DNA of 64,000 nt, from positions 8,754,001 through 8,818,000 of the forward strand of contig NZ_CP010407.1 of assembly GCF_000830005.1 (NCBI RefSeq). Direction: 5' to 3'. Position 1 is the stretch's first letter. Every line of letters begins with the position of its first letter. The notes beneath the pieces are model-generated. The model made no database searches, was not told where the DNA came from, and was given only the letters and a program-made list of their open reading frames with translations. Made by a program: the position numbers and the translations under genes. This stretch comes from Streptomyces vietnamensis. GTDB lineage: Bacteria > Actinomycetota > Actinomycetes > Streptomycetales > Streptomycetaceae. Shown here piece after piece: positions 18,184-26,932 of the stretch.

Positions 18184-18705
18184 TCACACAGTGGGATCCA
18201 CGTTCCACGTCTCCGGCAGATCGCTGCCGCAGAAGACGCAGACGAAGTCGTCCTCGCGCACGATGTTGTGCTCCTGGCAGCCAGGACATCGCCGGAACAC
18301 CACTTCGTGAGTGAAGCCGGAGGGCCGCTCAAGTTCTACGGCATCCAGAGCATGGGCGACTTCCGACCAGGAGCCGATGTCGGGGCAGTAGCCGGTGGAC
18401 TGGTTGCTGATCTCGCTCACGGTCCACCGGTCCGCCTCGCGCACAAAACCGATCTCGCCGGCACTCAGAACCATGTCTCCGCCGGCACAGGCCACGTGCT
18501 CGCTCCGGCGCGGCGCCAGCCGGAGCACACCGTCCGTGCCGACCACGAAGGTGAATGGCTCGGCCAGCTCCGCCGCCGATCGCCCAGCGATCCAGTTGTC
18601 GAATTCTGCTGCCGAGCTGATCCGGGACCCGTCACTGCCAGGCCGGACCGCAGCCTTCAGCTCCACCGGTCCGACATATCGGTAACTCCGCCCCCGCGCG
18701 CTCAC
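18184..18705 (-). CDS. Hypothetical protein with a C-terminal zinc ribbon
   Basis: 173 residues from GTG 18705, with AGGTTGG upstream. The C-terminal 45 residues contain CPGCQ and CVFCG, two CxxC pairs spaced for a zinc ribbon, ending DLPETWNVDPTV. The N-terminal part (SYRYVGPVELKAAVRPGSDG, then FDNWIAGRSAAELAEPFTFV) resembles small Streptomyces proteins of unknown role. The gene is squeezed between two insertion sequences: the IS5 end is 2 bases past its stop and the IS630 lies 35 bases upstream of its start, so its promoter may be IS-derived or displaced. Confidence 0.72.
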   Translation of the reverse strand: MSARGRSYRYVGPVELKAAVRPGSDGSRISSAAEFDNWIAGRSAAELAEPFTFVVGTDGVLRLAPRRSEHVACAGGDMVLSAGEIGFVREADRWTVSEISNQSTGYCPDIGSWSEVAHALDAVELERPSGFTHEVVFRRCPGCQEHNIVREDDFVCVFCGSDLPETWNVDPTV

Positions 18706-18741
18706 ATCAGCCAACCTAGAGCACTTCCGACACACGCCCTA

Positions 18742-19874
18742 GTCTTCTGAGTCAGGAATTCTGTTCAGATGTATAGGCTTGCCCTGTGGCGCGTACTGGG
18801 CGGCCGAAGGCCGAGTTGATCCTGTCCAGCGAGGAACGGACTGCGCTCGAGGGGTGGGTGCGGCGCCGTTCCACGCCGCAGGCGTGGGCTCTTCGCTGCC
18901 GCATCATCCTGGCCTGCGCGGAGGGCGCTTCGAACAAGGATGTCGCGGCCCGGCTCGGCTCGACGCCGCATGCGGTGGGCCGGTGGCGGGCGAGGTTCGT
19001 CGAGCACCGGATCGCCGGCCTGGGCGACATGCCCCGCCCGGGCGGCCCTCGGACGGTGACCGACGAGCAGGTGGCCGCACTGGTCACCAGGACGCTAGAG
19101 GCGGCACCGAAGAACGCGACCCATTGGTCGACGCGGTCGATGGCGAAGGAACTGGGCCTGTCGCAGTCGACCGTGTCGCGGGTCTGGCGGGCGTTCGGCC
19201 TGCAGCCGCACCGCTCGGAGTCGTTCAAGCTGTCGACGGATCCGTACTTCGTCGACAAGGTCCACGATGTCGTCGGCCTCTATCTGGACCCGCCCGAGCG
19301 GGCCCTGGTCTTCTGCGTGGACGAGAAGTCGCAGATCCAGGCCCTGGACCGTTCTCAGCCGGTGCTGCCGATGATGCCCGGAGTGCCGCAACGCGTCACG
19401 CACGACTATGTCCGGGCCGGCACGACCACCCTGTTCGCCGCTCTGGAGGTCGCCACCGGCAAGGTCATCGGCTCCCTGCACCGGCGCCACCGGGCCGAGG
19501 AGTTCAAGAAGTTCCTCATCAAGCTCGACAAGGAAGTTCCGGACGGCCTCGCCGTCCACCTGGTGCTGGACAACTACGCCACTCACAAGACACCGGCGAT
19601 CAAGACCTGGCTACTGGCCCACCCTCGGTTCCACCTGCACTTCACGCCGACCGGGTCGTCCTGGCTCAACCTGGTGGAGCGATGGTTTGCCGAGCTGACG
19701 AACAAGCGGATACGGCGAGGCGTCCACAAGACCGTCCAAGCCCTGGAGCAGGACATCCGGACCTGGATCGCCGCTTGGAACACCGACCCCAGGCCCTACG
19801 TCTGGACCAAGACCGCGAACGAGATCCTCGAACGCCTCGCCTCATATCTGAACAGAATTCCTGACTCAGAAGAC
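18742..19874 (+). mobile_element. IS630-family insertion sequence, copy 1 (complete)
   Basis: 1133 bases bounded by perfect 29-bp inverted repeats beginning GTCTTCTGAGTCAGGAATTC (18742-18770 and 19846-19874), flanked on both sides by TA (18740-18741, 19875-19876). TA duplication is the IS630 hallmark. A second copy begins at 63339. Near identity of the visible parts points to recent movement. Confidence 0.95.
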
Positions 19875-19877
19875 TAG
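18786..19877 (+). CDS. IS630-family transposase, intact
   Basis: 363 residues. It has an N-terminal helix-turn-helix region (ALEGWVRRRSTPQAWALRCR, ASNKDVAARLGSTPHAVGRW), a second one (SMAKELGLSQSTVSRVWRAF), and a DDE catalytic core: FCVDEKSQIQALDR, then VLDNYATHKT, and NLVERWFAELTNKRIRRG with the final acidic residue. The last codons lie inside the right inverted repeat, and the TAG stop at 19875-19877 uses the TA target duplication. It probably moves both copies in this window. Confidence 0.95.
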   Translation: MARTGRPKAELILSSEERTALEGWVRRRSTPQAWALRCRIILACAEGASNKDVAARLGSTPHAVGRWRARFVEHRIAGLGDMPRPGGPRTVTDEQVAALVTRTLEAAPKNATHWSTRSMAKELGLSQSTVSRVWRAFGLQPHRSESFKLSTDPYFVDKVHDVVGLYLDPPERALVFCVDEKSQIQALDRSQPVLPMMPGVPQRVTHDYVRAGTTTLFAALEVATGKVIGSLHRRHRAEEFKKFLIKLDKEVPDGLAVHLVLDNYATHKTPAIKTWLLAHPRFHLHFTPTGSSWLNLVERWFAELTNKRIRRGVHKTVQALEQDIRTWIAAWNTDPRPYVWTKTANEILERLASYLNRIPDSED

Positions 19878-20383
19878 ATCGAGAGGTGCCTTCAGCTCTT
19901 CACTCTGAAGGGCTCCGGAATCAGCGACGGCAGAGAGATCCGCGCGATGCGCGAAGGGATACAGGAGCGCCGGCGTCCCTGTCCTGCGCCGGACCCGTAC
20001 CGGCTACTTGGCGGGCAAGGCCATCTGGTGCACCATCACGACCTTCCGAGGTGCCCTGAACCGGATGAACTACGAGATCGGCACGTGGTCCGCTCGGCAG
20101 GAGGACGAACCACGGTGATTGTCGAGCGAACAACGGCAGGCGACCTGGACGTACTGCTCGCGTTTCGTCAGGAGGCCGCGCCGTGGCGATAGCCCTCTGA
20201 TCTGTCTCCGACCGACTCACTACGCCACGCGTGGCCGGATCACAGAAGTTGTGCCAGAGCCCGCTCTCATGAACAAAGCCACCAGCCACCGAAACCAGGC
20301 CTGACCAGCGCCACATAACGCCGGCCGACCTGGTGGAGGTAGGTTGATCACTCGTTTGCTGGAGGCTGGGGGGAGGAACTGCT
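19878..20383. other. Gene debris after IS630, no intact gene
   Basis: A plus-strand frame ending in TGA near 20118 contains VPVLRRTRTGYLAGKAIWC and TTFRGALNRMNYEIGTWSAR with good codon bias and looks like the tail of a lost protein; its N-terminus is not present. I cannot name the family. The remainder has no convincing frame. The GGAGG before 20384 belongs to the next gene. Confidence 0.4.
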
Positions 20384-20914
20384 GTGACGGAGATCGAGGT
20401 CCCGGGACCTGAGCCTGACTGGCAGCCGGCTGTACAACCGCCCTACTACACCGGCAAGAACCCCGCCCACCAGTACAGCGTCTGGGAGCACTCCGCCCCG
20501 CTGTTCCAGATGATCGGAGCGCTGGCGTTGCCGGTGCAGCCCGTGGCCCAGCGGCTGCGCCTGCATGTGGAGCGGTCGTGGGACGGGCTGGACGATCTCG
20601 ACGTCGTTCTGTTCCGGCTGAAAGGTTTCAGCTTCGCGATCAGCAAGCACGACGGCAATCCGGCCGGCGTCTCGTACGTCTGGCTCACCCAGCCGCACGA
20701 GCAAGCCAACAAGGCCCTGGACACCCTCCTGGAGGCAGTCGGGATCGAGGAGGACGCCGTCGCATTCCGCGGAGACGCTCACGAGGACCGAACAGAGCGG
20801 ACCGCCCCGGCACAGGATGCCGATTCTCCCGATGAAGTCTCTGGTGGCAGCTTGCCGACCTCTCGGTGGGCACGGTTCCGGCATGCCATCGGCATGACAT
20901 CAGCCACCCGGTAA
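20384..20914 (+). CDS. Hypothetical protein, 176 residues
   Basis: A GTG start at 20384 with GGAGG 7 bases upstream. The first 120 residues look like one globular domain (VWEHSAPLFQMIGALALPVQ, LDDLDVVLFRLKGFSFAISK, GVSYVWLTQPHEQANKALDT); the rest is charged and probably disordered (AHEDRTERTAPAQDADSPDE). No signal peptide or membrane segment. The family is not known to me. It has no co-transcribed neighbour. Confidence 0.68.
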   Translation: MTEIEVPGPEPDWQPAVQPPYYTGKNPAHQYSVWEHSAPLFQMIGALALPVQPVAQRLRLHVERSWDGLDDLDVVLFRLKGFSFAISKHDGNPAGVSYVWLTQPHEQANKALDTLLEAVGIEEDAVAFRGDAHEDRTERTAPAQDADSPDEVSGGSLPTSRWARFRHAIGMTSATR

Positions 20915-21036
20915 GCACCCTCGACGCTTGACCACAGGCATGGGGAACCAGTCACAACGAGTGAACACCATGAGTTTCTGATCAACAAGAAGCGGTTCTG
21001 GCTCAGCTTTCGTTTGCTCCGTGAGGCGCCGTGGGT

Positions 21037-21528
21037 TCAGTGCTGGAGAGCGCAGTCATCCGCTGCCAGGTGCAGGTGACGAAGGGTTTCCAGTTCGGTG
21101 GTGGGGAAGGCGTGCAGCTGCCACTTCCGGAGGTAGCCGTCCTCGCCGTGGGTTCGCAGCACCTTCTCGGCAGCCATCAGGACCGCATGTGCCAGGGAGG
21201 TGCGAGGACGTGTGGACGTCCACACGAGGGTGCCCTTCCCGTCCGGTGCGTCGAAGCTCGTCGACATGTCCGGGAAGTGGCGGATCGTGATGTGCACGTC
21301 GCTGTTTCGGCGACGAAGAATCCACCGCGCTTCTGCCGGTTCGAGGTCGAATGAGAACCGCTGGATGCCATGGGGGCCGTAGAGGCCCGTCACGCCTTTC
21401 AACAAGTCGGCGAACGCGTTTGTGCAGTAGCTGACGATTTCCCGGTGCTTCGTCGAGCCGTCCCAGATCCTGCACGTCGCCCAGCCGGAGCCGCTCAGTT
21501 CCCAGCTGAAGTGCAAGGATCTCGTCAC
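21037..21528 (-). CDS. Hypothetical protein, 163 residues
   Basis: Start GTG at 21528 with AGGGGGA 5 bases upstream. The sequence begins TRSLHFSWELSGSGWATCRI and continues with beta-rich blocks (FSFDLEPAEARWILRRRNSD, VHITIRHFPDMSTSFDAPDG) and a helix (SLAHAVLMAAEKVLR). It reads as a small single-domain cytoplasmic protein found in actinobacteria. I see no catalytic motif. Confidence 0.68.
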   Translation of the reverse strand: MTRSLHFSWELSGSGWATCRIWDGSTKHREIVSYCTNAFADLLKGVTGLYGPHGIQRFSFDLEPAEARWILRRRNSDVHITIRHFPDMSTSFDAPDGKGTLVWTSTRPRTSLAHAVLMAAEKVLRTHGEDGYLRKWQLHAFPTTELETLRHLHLAADDCALQH

Positions 21529-21780
21529 TGAATCCCCCTGATCTTTTGCGGACAACGTTGCAACGCTACAGCGGTGCTGAAGGCGTGGGACGGCCGGGTA
21601 CGCCACTCATCCGTCCGTACTCAGTCGGCTGGCTGCGTAGGTCAGAAGCAGGAACGGTTGTCGGTAGTCTCTGGAACGACCGCAGGCCGGCATCCAGGAA
21701 ATATCGGGGAGAAGCAGGAACAGGCAGGCGCGTTCGTCGCGCGGTCTCGCTGCCGGTTTTCCGGACCGCCCGGTTCGCCC

Positions 21781-22170
21781 ATGAGCGATGATCCCTTCAT
21801 GGACAGGGTTGTTGATCTTGATGAGGTGGCCGCGGTTCTGGCCGGCCGGGCGGTGGGCTGGAGGTCGGCCGGCCTGGAAGTGGGCCAAGTGACCTGGAGG
21901 GACGCCGAAGCGTCATGGCCCCAGCCACTGGAGACCGACAGGGCCGGGGTGCATGACCCTGACTCGGTCGGCGTGGTCATCTCCGGTCCGGGACAGGCCG
22001 AGCTGTCGGTTGTGCTGTTCCGGGGTGGCTGGGCCGACGTGGACTTCATCGCCGGCCTCGACGACGTGGGTTCCCTCCCGGCCTTGGGTATCGCCTCAGC
22101 GTCGGACTTCGAGGCCCGAATGAATCGGTGGGTCGCTCGTGTCTTCGGGGTCTGCGTAGCTGTTCAGTGA
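21781..22170 (+). CDS. Hypothetical protein, 129 residues
   Basis: ATG 21781 is chosen, with ATG 21799 as an alternative; neither has a strong ribosome site. Content: VVDLDEVAAVLAGRAVGWRS, GVVISGPGQAELSVVLFRGG, WADVDFIAGLDDVGSLPALG. It is soluble and acidic, with no recognised domain. Codon bias supports it as real. Confidence 0.6.
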   Translation: MSDDPFMDRVVDLDEVAAVLAGRAVGWRSAGLEVGQVTWRDAEASWPQPLETDRAGVHDPDSVGVVISGPGQAELSVVLFRGGWADVDFIAGLDDVGSLPALGIASASDFEARMNRWVARVFGVCVAVQ

Positions 22171-22435
22171 ATGCTGGTCCGTCTCGGTTCAGTTGGCAGG
22201 CTGATGTTCAGCCCGGACCCGGGACGTGGCGAGGCGGTGGGCTTCGGCAGCACCCGGATTCCTCGTCGTGCGGAGCGCACAACCATGTTCCCCAAGCAAG
22301 CACCCAGGTGTTCCCAGAACTCGGCGACATCACTCTCCCGTAGATCCGGCGTTCTCGCTGCTGAGCAACAGACGTTCTTGGAACTCACCTACATAGCCAC
22401 CCTCCGGGTACGTCACCGGAGATGCTGAACGGCCT
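22171..22435. other. Region upstream of the CRISPR relic, no gene
   Basis: No frame here has a start signal plus codon bias. A real array could have its leader here, but I find no AT-rich leader and no match to the dispersed element at 33, 41 and 44.5 kb. Confidence 0.4.
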
Positions 22436-22586
22436 TCGCTCCCTGCCTGCGCGGGGATGGTTCGCACCTGATGCGGGAGCGGCACGGCAGCCCCTTCTGC
22501 TCCCTGCACACGCGGGGATGGTCCCCGGGACGGCGAGCCCGTTGCGGCCCGGGGGCTCTGTTCCCCATGCGCGTGGGGATGGTCTC
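22436..22586 (+). CRISPR. Relic type I-E-like CRISPR array (3 repeats, 2 spacers)
   Basis: Three degenerate 29-base units start at 22436, 22497 and 22558, exactly 61 bases apart, leaving two 32-base spacers (22465-22496 and 22526-22557). This is the 29+32 geometry of type I-E arrays. All units share the core GGGGATGGT and a CTCCC/TTCCC block around a short palindrome; the middle one reads CTGCTCCCTGCACACGCGGG onward and is closest to the usual Streptomyces repeat. The first and third have several mismatches. There is no fourth repeat at 22619 and no cas gene in the window, so the array is probably non-functional. Confidence 0.75.
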
Positions 22587-23163
22587 AAGCCCTTCAGCTG
22601 TTGTGGCGGCTCGCTGTGAAGGTCGTGGACGAAAGGCTCGCGCTGGACGCGAGTGGGCCCGGCTTGCGCTGTGCCAATGTCCGGTTCGCGCTGCACCGCC
22701 GGGTGGTCGAGATCCTCGACGGGATGCGCGTGCTGCGGGCCTGGTCGTCGGCCGATGCGGCCGAGGCCACCACGCGTCAGGTGGAGGCGAGCGCCTTGCC
22801 CCTGTCGGCGGCGGAGCGGCAGGCCATCGTGACGGCAGCAGTGCTACGCGATGCCGGCCTTCGTCTCCAGGCGGCACGGACCCGCGCGGCTCGCTCGCGG
22901 CAGGCGCGACCGGTCCCCCCGGTCGCCGCGCTTCCGGGGAGGACACGGCCGCATCCGACGAGCGGGGCCGGCTGCTGCTCATTGCCGCCCACCTGAACCA
23001 TCCGCTGGTCGTCTCGGCGCTGGCACGAGCTGCGGGCCCACGGCTTCGACCCGCAGCAGACCCCTGGTGAGCGCGCGGTAGTGTCCTGATCGGCCGATGC
23101 CAAGCACAGCGTCGGCAACGAGCGTTCGAGGACTCAGCAGTTGAGCTGAGGTGGGGGGTTCAT
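22587..23163. other. Post-array region with a doubtful open frame
   Basis: A plus-strand frame from about 22618 to 22996 (VKVVDERLALDASGPGLRCA, then helical VEASALPLSAAERQAIVTAA) has reasonable codon bias but no family, a poor start and an arginine-rich tail that looks frame-shifted. It may be gene debris. A GGTGGGGGG stretch at 23149-23158 is the ribosome site of the next gene. Confidence 0.35.
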
Positions 23164-24477
23164 GTGAAGCGGGCCATCGTCATGGGCGGAAGCTACGCCG
23201 GACTCTTCGCCGCCCGGGTGCTGAGCGACCACTTCGAGGACGTCGTGGTGATGGAGCCCGACCTCATAGGGGACGACGGGCTCGGTCGCCGGACCCCGCA
23301 GCGGCACCAGCTCCACGCCCTGCTGGCCATGGGACACACGCAGCTGGAGCGGTGGTTCCCCGGGATCACCGACGAGCTGGTGAAGGGCGGAGCCCTCCTC
23401 GGCGAGGGCGACGACGTGCAGTTCTATCTGGACGGGCGGCTGAAGGCCCCGGTGGCACAGGCGCGCATGCTCGGTGCCACCCGGCCTTTCCTGGAGAGCC
23501 ACCTGCGGCGCCGGGTCGCCGCCGTCGAGAACGTGCGGTTCTGCCAGGCGCAGGTCACCGGTCTCGTGCTCCGAGGCGACCGTGTGGCCGGCGTGACCAC
23601 GGCGGCTCCCGAGACCGAGGGCGGTGAGAGGTTCGACGCCGAGTTCGTGGTCGACGCGATGGGGCGCAACAGCCCGCTGGAGGACTGGCTCGTCGACCAC
23701 GGCTGGGACGCGGCGCCTGTCGACCGCATGAGGATCGACCTCGGATACGCCACCGCGATGTTCCACCGCGGCGACGAGCTGGGCGGCACGGTCATCGCCC
23801 ACTCCAGCCCGGGGCCCGCCAGCGACTACCAGCCCACGCTCACGGAGCCCGGTGCCCTGGCCGCGGTGGAGGGCGACCGCTGGTCGGTCGTCCTGGCCGG
23901 CTACGCCGACCACCGTCCCGGGCCCGACCGCGAGGAGTTCCTCCGGCGGATGCGCCGCTGCGTCGACCCGATCCGGACGGTGGCGGACGCCTCGGAGATG
24001 ATCGGCGAGGTCAAGACGTACCGCTTCGTCGAAAGCCGCCGACGGGTGCACTCCCGCCTGAACCGCTTCCCGGGCGGCCTCGTCGTGGTGGGAGACGCGC
24101 TGGCCAGCGTCAACCCGGTCTATGGCCAGGGCCTGACGCTTTCGGCCCTGGCGGCCAACGCCCTCGGCGCCTACCTGCGCTCCACCCCCTCTCCGCGGGA
24201 TCCGGCCTGGGCCTACTTCCGCCTCGTCGAAGCCGTCGTGGAAGGTGCCTGGCAGCTCTCCACGGCAGCCGATCTCGCGCAGCCCCACGTCACTGGCCCG
24301 TACCCCCGCGGCTACCGCGTGCAGAAGTGGGTCGCCGACCGGCTCACCGAGGCGTCCGTCCGCGATTCCGCCGTGAACGCCCAGTACATGGGAGTCGTGA
24401 ACATGCAACTGCCGCCGAAGGCCCTGACCAGCCCCCGCTTCCTGGCCCGGGCAGCCCGCGTGCTGCTCAGCAGCTGA
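23164..24477 (+). CDS. FAD-dependent oxidoreductase / monooxygenase
   Basis: 437 residues from GTG 23164. The N-terminal dinucleotide fold reads AIVMGGSYAGLFAARVLSDH (FAD ADP-binding), a middle DAMGRNSPLEDWL block matches the second FAD contact, and FPGGLVVVGDALASVNPVYG is the GD motif that binds the ribityl chain. This is the flavin monooxygenase/geranylgeranyl-reductase-like fold; the substrate is not clear. The gene ends 11 bases before a squalene/phytoene synthase homologue, so it probably belonged to a small terpenoid operon that is now broken. Confidence 0.88.
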   Translation: MKRAIVMGGSYAGLFAARVLSDHFEDVVVMEPDLIGDDGLGRRTPQRHQLHALLAMGHTQLERWFPGITDELVKGGALLGEGDDVQFYLDGRLKAPVAQARMLGATRPFLESHLRRRVAAVENVRFCQAQVTGLVLRGDRVAGVTTAAPETEGGERFDAEFVVDAMGRNSPLEDWLVDHGWDAAPVDRMRIDLGYATAMFHRGDELGGTVIAHSSPGPASDYQPTLTEPGALAAVEGDRWSVVLAGYADHRPGPDREEFLRRMRRCVDPIRTVADASEMIGEVKTYRFVESRRRVHSRLNRFPGGLVVVGDALASVNPVYGQGLTLSALAANALGAYLRSTPSPRDPAWAYFRLVEAVVEGAWQLSTAADLAQPHVTGPYPRGYRVQKWVADRLTEASVRDSAVNAQYMGVVNMQLPPKALTSPRFLARAARVLLSS

Positions 24478-24488
24478 GGCGGCCGAGC

Positions 24489-25424
24489 ATGTGGGAACGT
24501 GTCCTCGACTGCGTCGGCATCCACGAACCGGAAGCCCGCCGGGGGTACACGGCACAGCTCCAGGCGGTACGGCGGTTCGCCCCGGCCGAGTACCTGGCGG
24601 CACGGCTGCTGCTGCCCGCACCGCTCCAGCCCGATGTCATCGCCCTGGTCGCCTTCATGCAGGAGACCGACGACCGCATCGACCGCGGACACCGCCTCGA
24701 ACGCGAGGAAGCGTTGCAGCGATGGCGGGAACTCACGAACGAGGCTTTGACCAACGGCGCCGCGCAGCCGGTGCTCCACACCCTCTCGCGGACCGTTCGC
24801 CGGCATCCGGTGTGCATGGCCGCATCGATGCGTTCCTCGCCGGAGCCGCCCAGGAGGTGGCCTGGGAGCGGTTCGGCTCGGAGGCTTAGGTCGGGCACTA
24901 CATCGAGGGGTACTCGTTGCCCGCTCTCATGCTGTCCATGTGCCTGCTGGCGCCTGACGGGACCACCGCGGCGGCTGGGTTCGAGCGTGCGTGCCTGGCG
25001 CTCATCACGGCCATGCAGCGGCTCGACTTCCTGGAGGACCTCGCGCAGGACGCCGAGGAGGGAAGGGTCGGCATCTCGAACGAGGTCCTTGCCCGGCATG
25101 GCCTGACGGCCAAGGACCTTCGTCCGGAGGCGGCCGGTACGGTGCCGGTCGCGGAACTCATCGCCGCCCAGGCGGGTACCGCTGCTGTCTCCCTGGCGGC
25201 GGCGCAGCCGATCGTCGGTCTTGCGGCCGCGCCGTAGCCAGCCCTTCCTGCGGGCCGTCCTCCAGGTACAGGAGGCGCGTGCGGCAGCGGTCCGCAAGGC
25301 CGGGGCCTCGCTCGTGGCCCGACCCTGCGGACCCTCGCCTCTCAGGTGCGGTGCCGCGCGGCTCCGGGAGATCGTGCTCCGCGGCTTCGTCGTACTCGAA
25401 GACCGGCGTCGGCCGCGCGGCTGA
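24489..25424 (+). pseudogene. Broken squalene/phytoene synthase homologue
   Basis: The frame from ATG 24489 holds the family start (YTAQLQAVRRFAPAEYLAAR, LLLPAPLQPDVIALVAFMQE, then TDDRIDRGHR, the DxxxD-like site). Near 24815 homology moves to another frame (GRIDAFLAGAAQEVAWERFG), which has an in-frame TAG at 24887 and goes on with HYIEGYSLPALMLSMCLLAP and LDFLEDLAQDAEEGRVGISN, the second Asp-rich site. A third frame near 25225 carries the tail (FLRAVLQVQEARAAAVRKAG). At least two frameshifts and one stop make it non-functional unless these are sequencing errors. Confidence 0.82.
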
Positions 25425-25434
25425 CCGGCGGTCA

Positions 25435-25463
25435 CTGCTGCCCGCATTCGCGGGGATGCTTCC
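25435..25463 (+). repeat. Solitary CRISPR-like repeat
   Basis: A single 29-base unit starting CTGCTGCCCGCATTCGCGGG and continuing GATGCTTCC fits the alignment of the 22.4 kb repeats (same half-lengths, GGGGATG core). No second unit lies 61 bases on; only a CTGTTCCCC block at 25500 resembles a repeat start. Confidence 0.45.
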
Positions 25464-25674
25464 CCCAGGACGGTGATGGCGGTCTGTGTTCGCGAGCGGC
25501 TGTTCCCCCTTCACCGAACGCGAGAGAGTGCGCGGCATCTCCCTGGATCCACCGGCTGACCGCGGGAGATTCCGAGAGTGACAATGGTGGTGAGTGCCGC
25601 GCCGGCCGGTCACGGAGTGCAGGGCGCGAGATCCTGCTCGGATGGACCGGGTGCTGAGCCGGCAGGAGACGACG

Positions 25675-26805
25675 ATGAACGGCTCGGTCCGTGTCGGACG
25701 TGTTGTCGGGGTGCCGCTGCGGGTGCACTGGAGTGTGCCGCTGCTGGTGGTGCTGTTCGCGTACGGGCTGGGCAGCCAGACCCTCCCCGTATGGACTCCA
25801 GGGCGCTCGGGCGTCGCGTACGCCTTCGCCGGCGTCGTAGGAGCCGCACTGTTCATGGGCAGCCTGCTGCTCCACGAGACGGCACACGCCGCGACTGCCC
25901 GAAGGAAGAAGATCTCGGTCCAGGACGTGACGCTGTGGGCGCTGGGCGGCATGACGCGGATGGGGCGACCGCAGACCGCCGCGTCGGCTTTCGCGGTGGC
26001 GGTCAGCGGGCCGCTCTCCAGCCTGGCCGTGGGAGGCGTAGCGCTCGGAGCGGGAATCGGGCTTCATGCCCTGTCCGGCTGGGCGGTGCCCGCCGCCGTC
26101 CTGGTGTGGCTCGGCTGGACGAATCTGTTCCTGGGCGTTTTCAATCTGCTGCCCGCCGCGCCGCTCGATGGTGGAAGGGTGCTGCAGGCGCTGCTGTGGT
26201 GGCGCACCGGAGACCGGGAACGTGCGGAGCTGGCGGTCTCCCGGGCCGGGCAGGCCATGGGAATGCTGCTGGTGGTTGTCGGCTGGGCCTCCCTCCTGCG
26301 CGGGGCGCCGGGCGGGCTGTGGCTTGCCTTCGTCGGGCTCTTCATCATGGTCGTCGCCGGGGCGGAACGGCGGCGCGCCGCTCTCCACACCGCAGTGCGG
26401 GGGGTGCGGGTGGCCGATGCCATGTCCAGCCCGGTGGCCACCGGTGCCGATTGGCTGACCGCCCAGCGCTTCATCGACGAGGTGGCGGTGAAGTCGCACC
26501 ATTCCGCTCTGCCGCTGCTCGACTTCGAAGGCCGTCCCAGCGGAATCGTGCAGGTACGCAGGCTTACAGCGGTGCCGGAAGGGCGCCGGGAGACGGTGCG
26601 CGTGCACGAGGTGGCGACCCCGCTGCCCCAGTGCGCGATCGCTGCTCCGGGCGAGCTTCTGAGTGAGGCCCTCGACCGGCTCAGCCTGCGCACCGGCATG
26701 TACATCCTCGTCGTGGACGCGGGGCATCTGGTGGGGATCGTCACCGGGAAAGACATCTCCCGGCTGATGCAGCGGCACACCCTGGGCGGCAAAGGGCCCA
26801 ACTGA
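25675..26805 (+). CDS. M50 site-2-type membrane protease with CBS domains
   Basis: 376 residues from ATG 25675 (AGGAGA upstream). The N-terminal two thirds are membrane segments with the zinc motif HETAH (His67, Glu68, His71) and the third-ligand block NLLPAAPLDGGRVLQ. The C-terminal third (from about VRVADAMSSPVATGADWLTA) is a pair of CBS modules ending in YILVVDAGHLVGIVTGKDIS. This is the site-2 protease/SpoIVFB-like class that cuts membrane-anchored regulators, with CBS modules sensing adenosyl ligands. The substrate is unknown. Confidence 0.92.
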   Translation: MNGSVRVGRVVGVPLRVHWSVPLLVVLFAYGLGSQTLPVWTPGRSGVAYAFAGVVGAALFMGSLLLHETAHAATARRKKISVQDVTLWALGGMTRMGRPQTAASAFAVAVSGPLSSLAVGGVALGAGIGLHALSGWAVPAAVLVWLGWTNLFLGVFNLLPAAPLDGGRVLQALLWWRTGDRERAELAVSRAGQAMGMLLVVVGWASLLRGAPGGLWLAFVGLFIMVVAGAERRRAALHTAVRGVRVADAMSSPVATGADWLTAQRFIDEVAVKSHHSALPLLDFEGRPSGIVQVRRLTAVPEGRRETVRVHEVATPLPQCAIAAPGELLSEALDRLSLRTGMYILVVDAGHLVGIVTGKDISRLMQRHTLGGKGPN

Positions 26806-26932
26806 GCACGAGGAACAGTGGTGTTGTCGCTTCTTGTCCCTCATGTGGCGGGTGCGCGGCATCCGTATGCTCGCGGCGCCACAATGGGGGGTGTGGGACA
26901 CGCCTGCCGTTGCGGAGAGGCGGGACACTTCG

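Noticed and set aside
22619..22647. A fourth CRISPR repeat at the expected 61-base spacing
   Set aside because: The sequence there shows no match to the repeat core, so the array ends at 22586.
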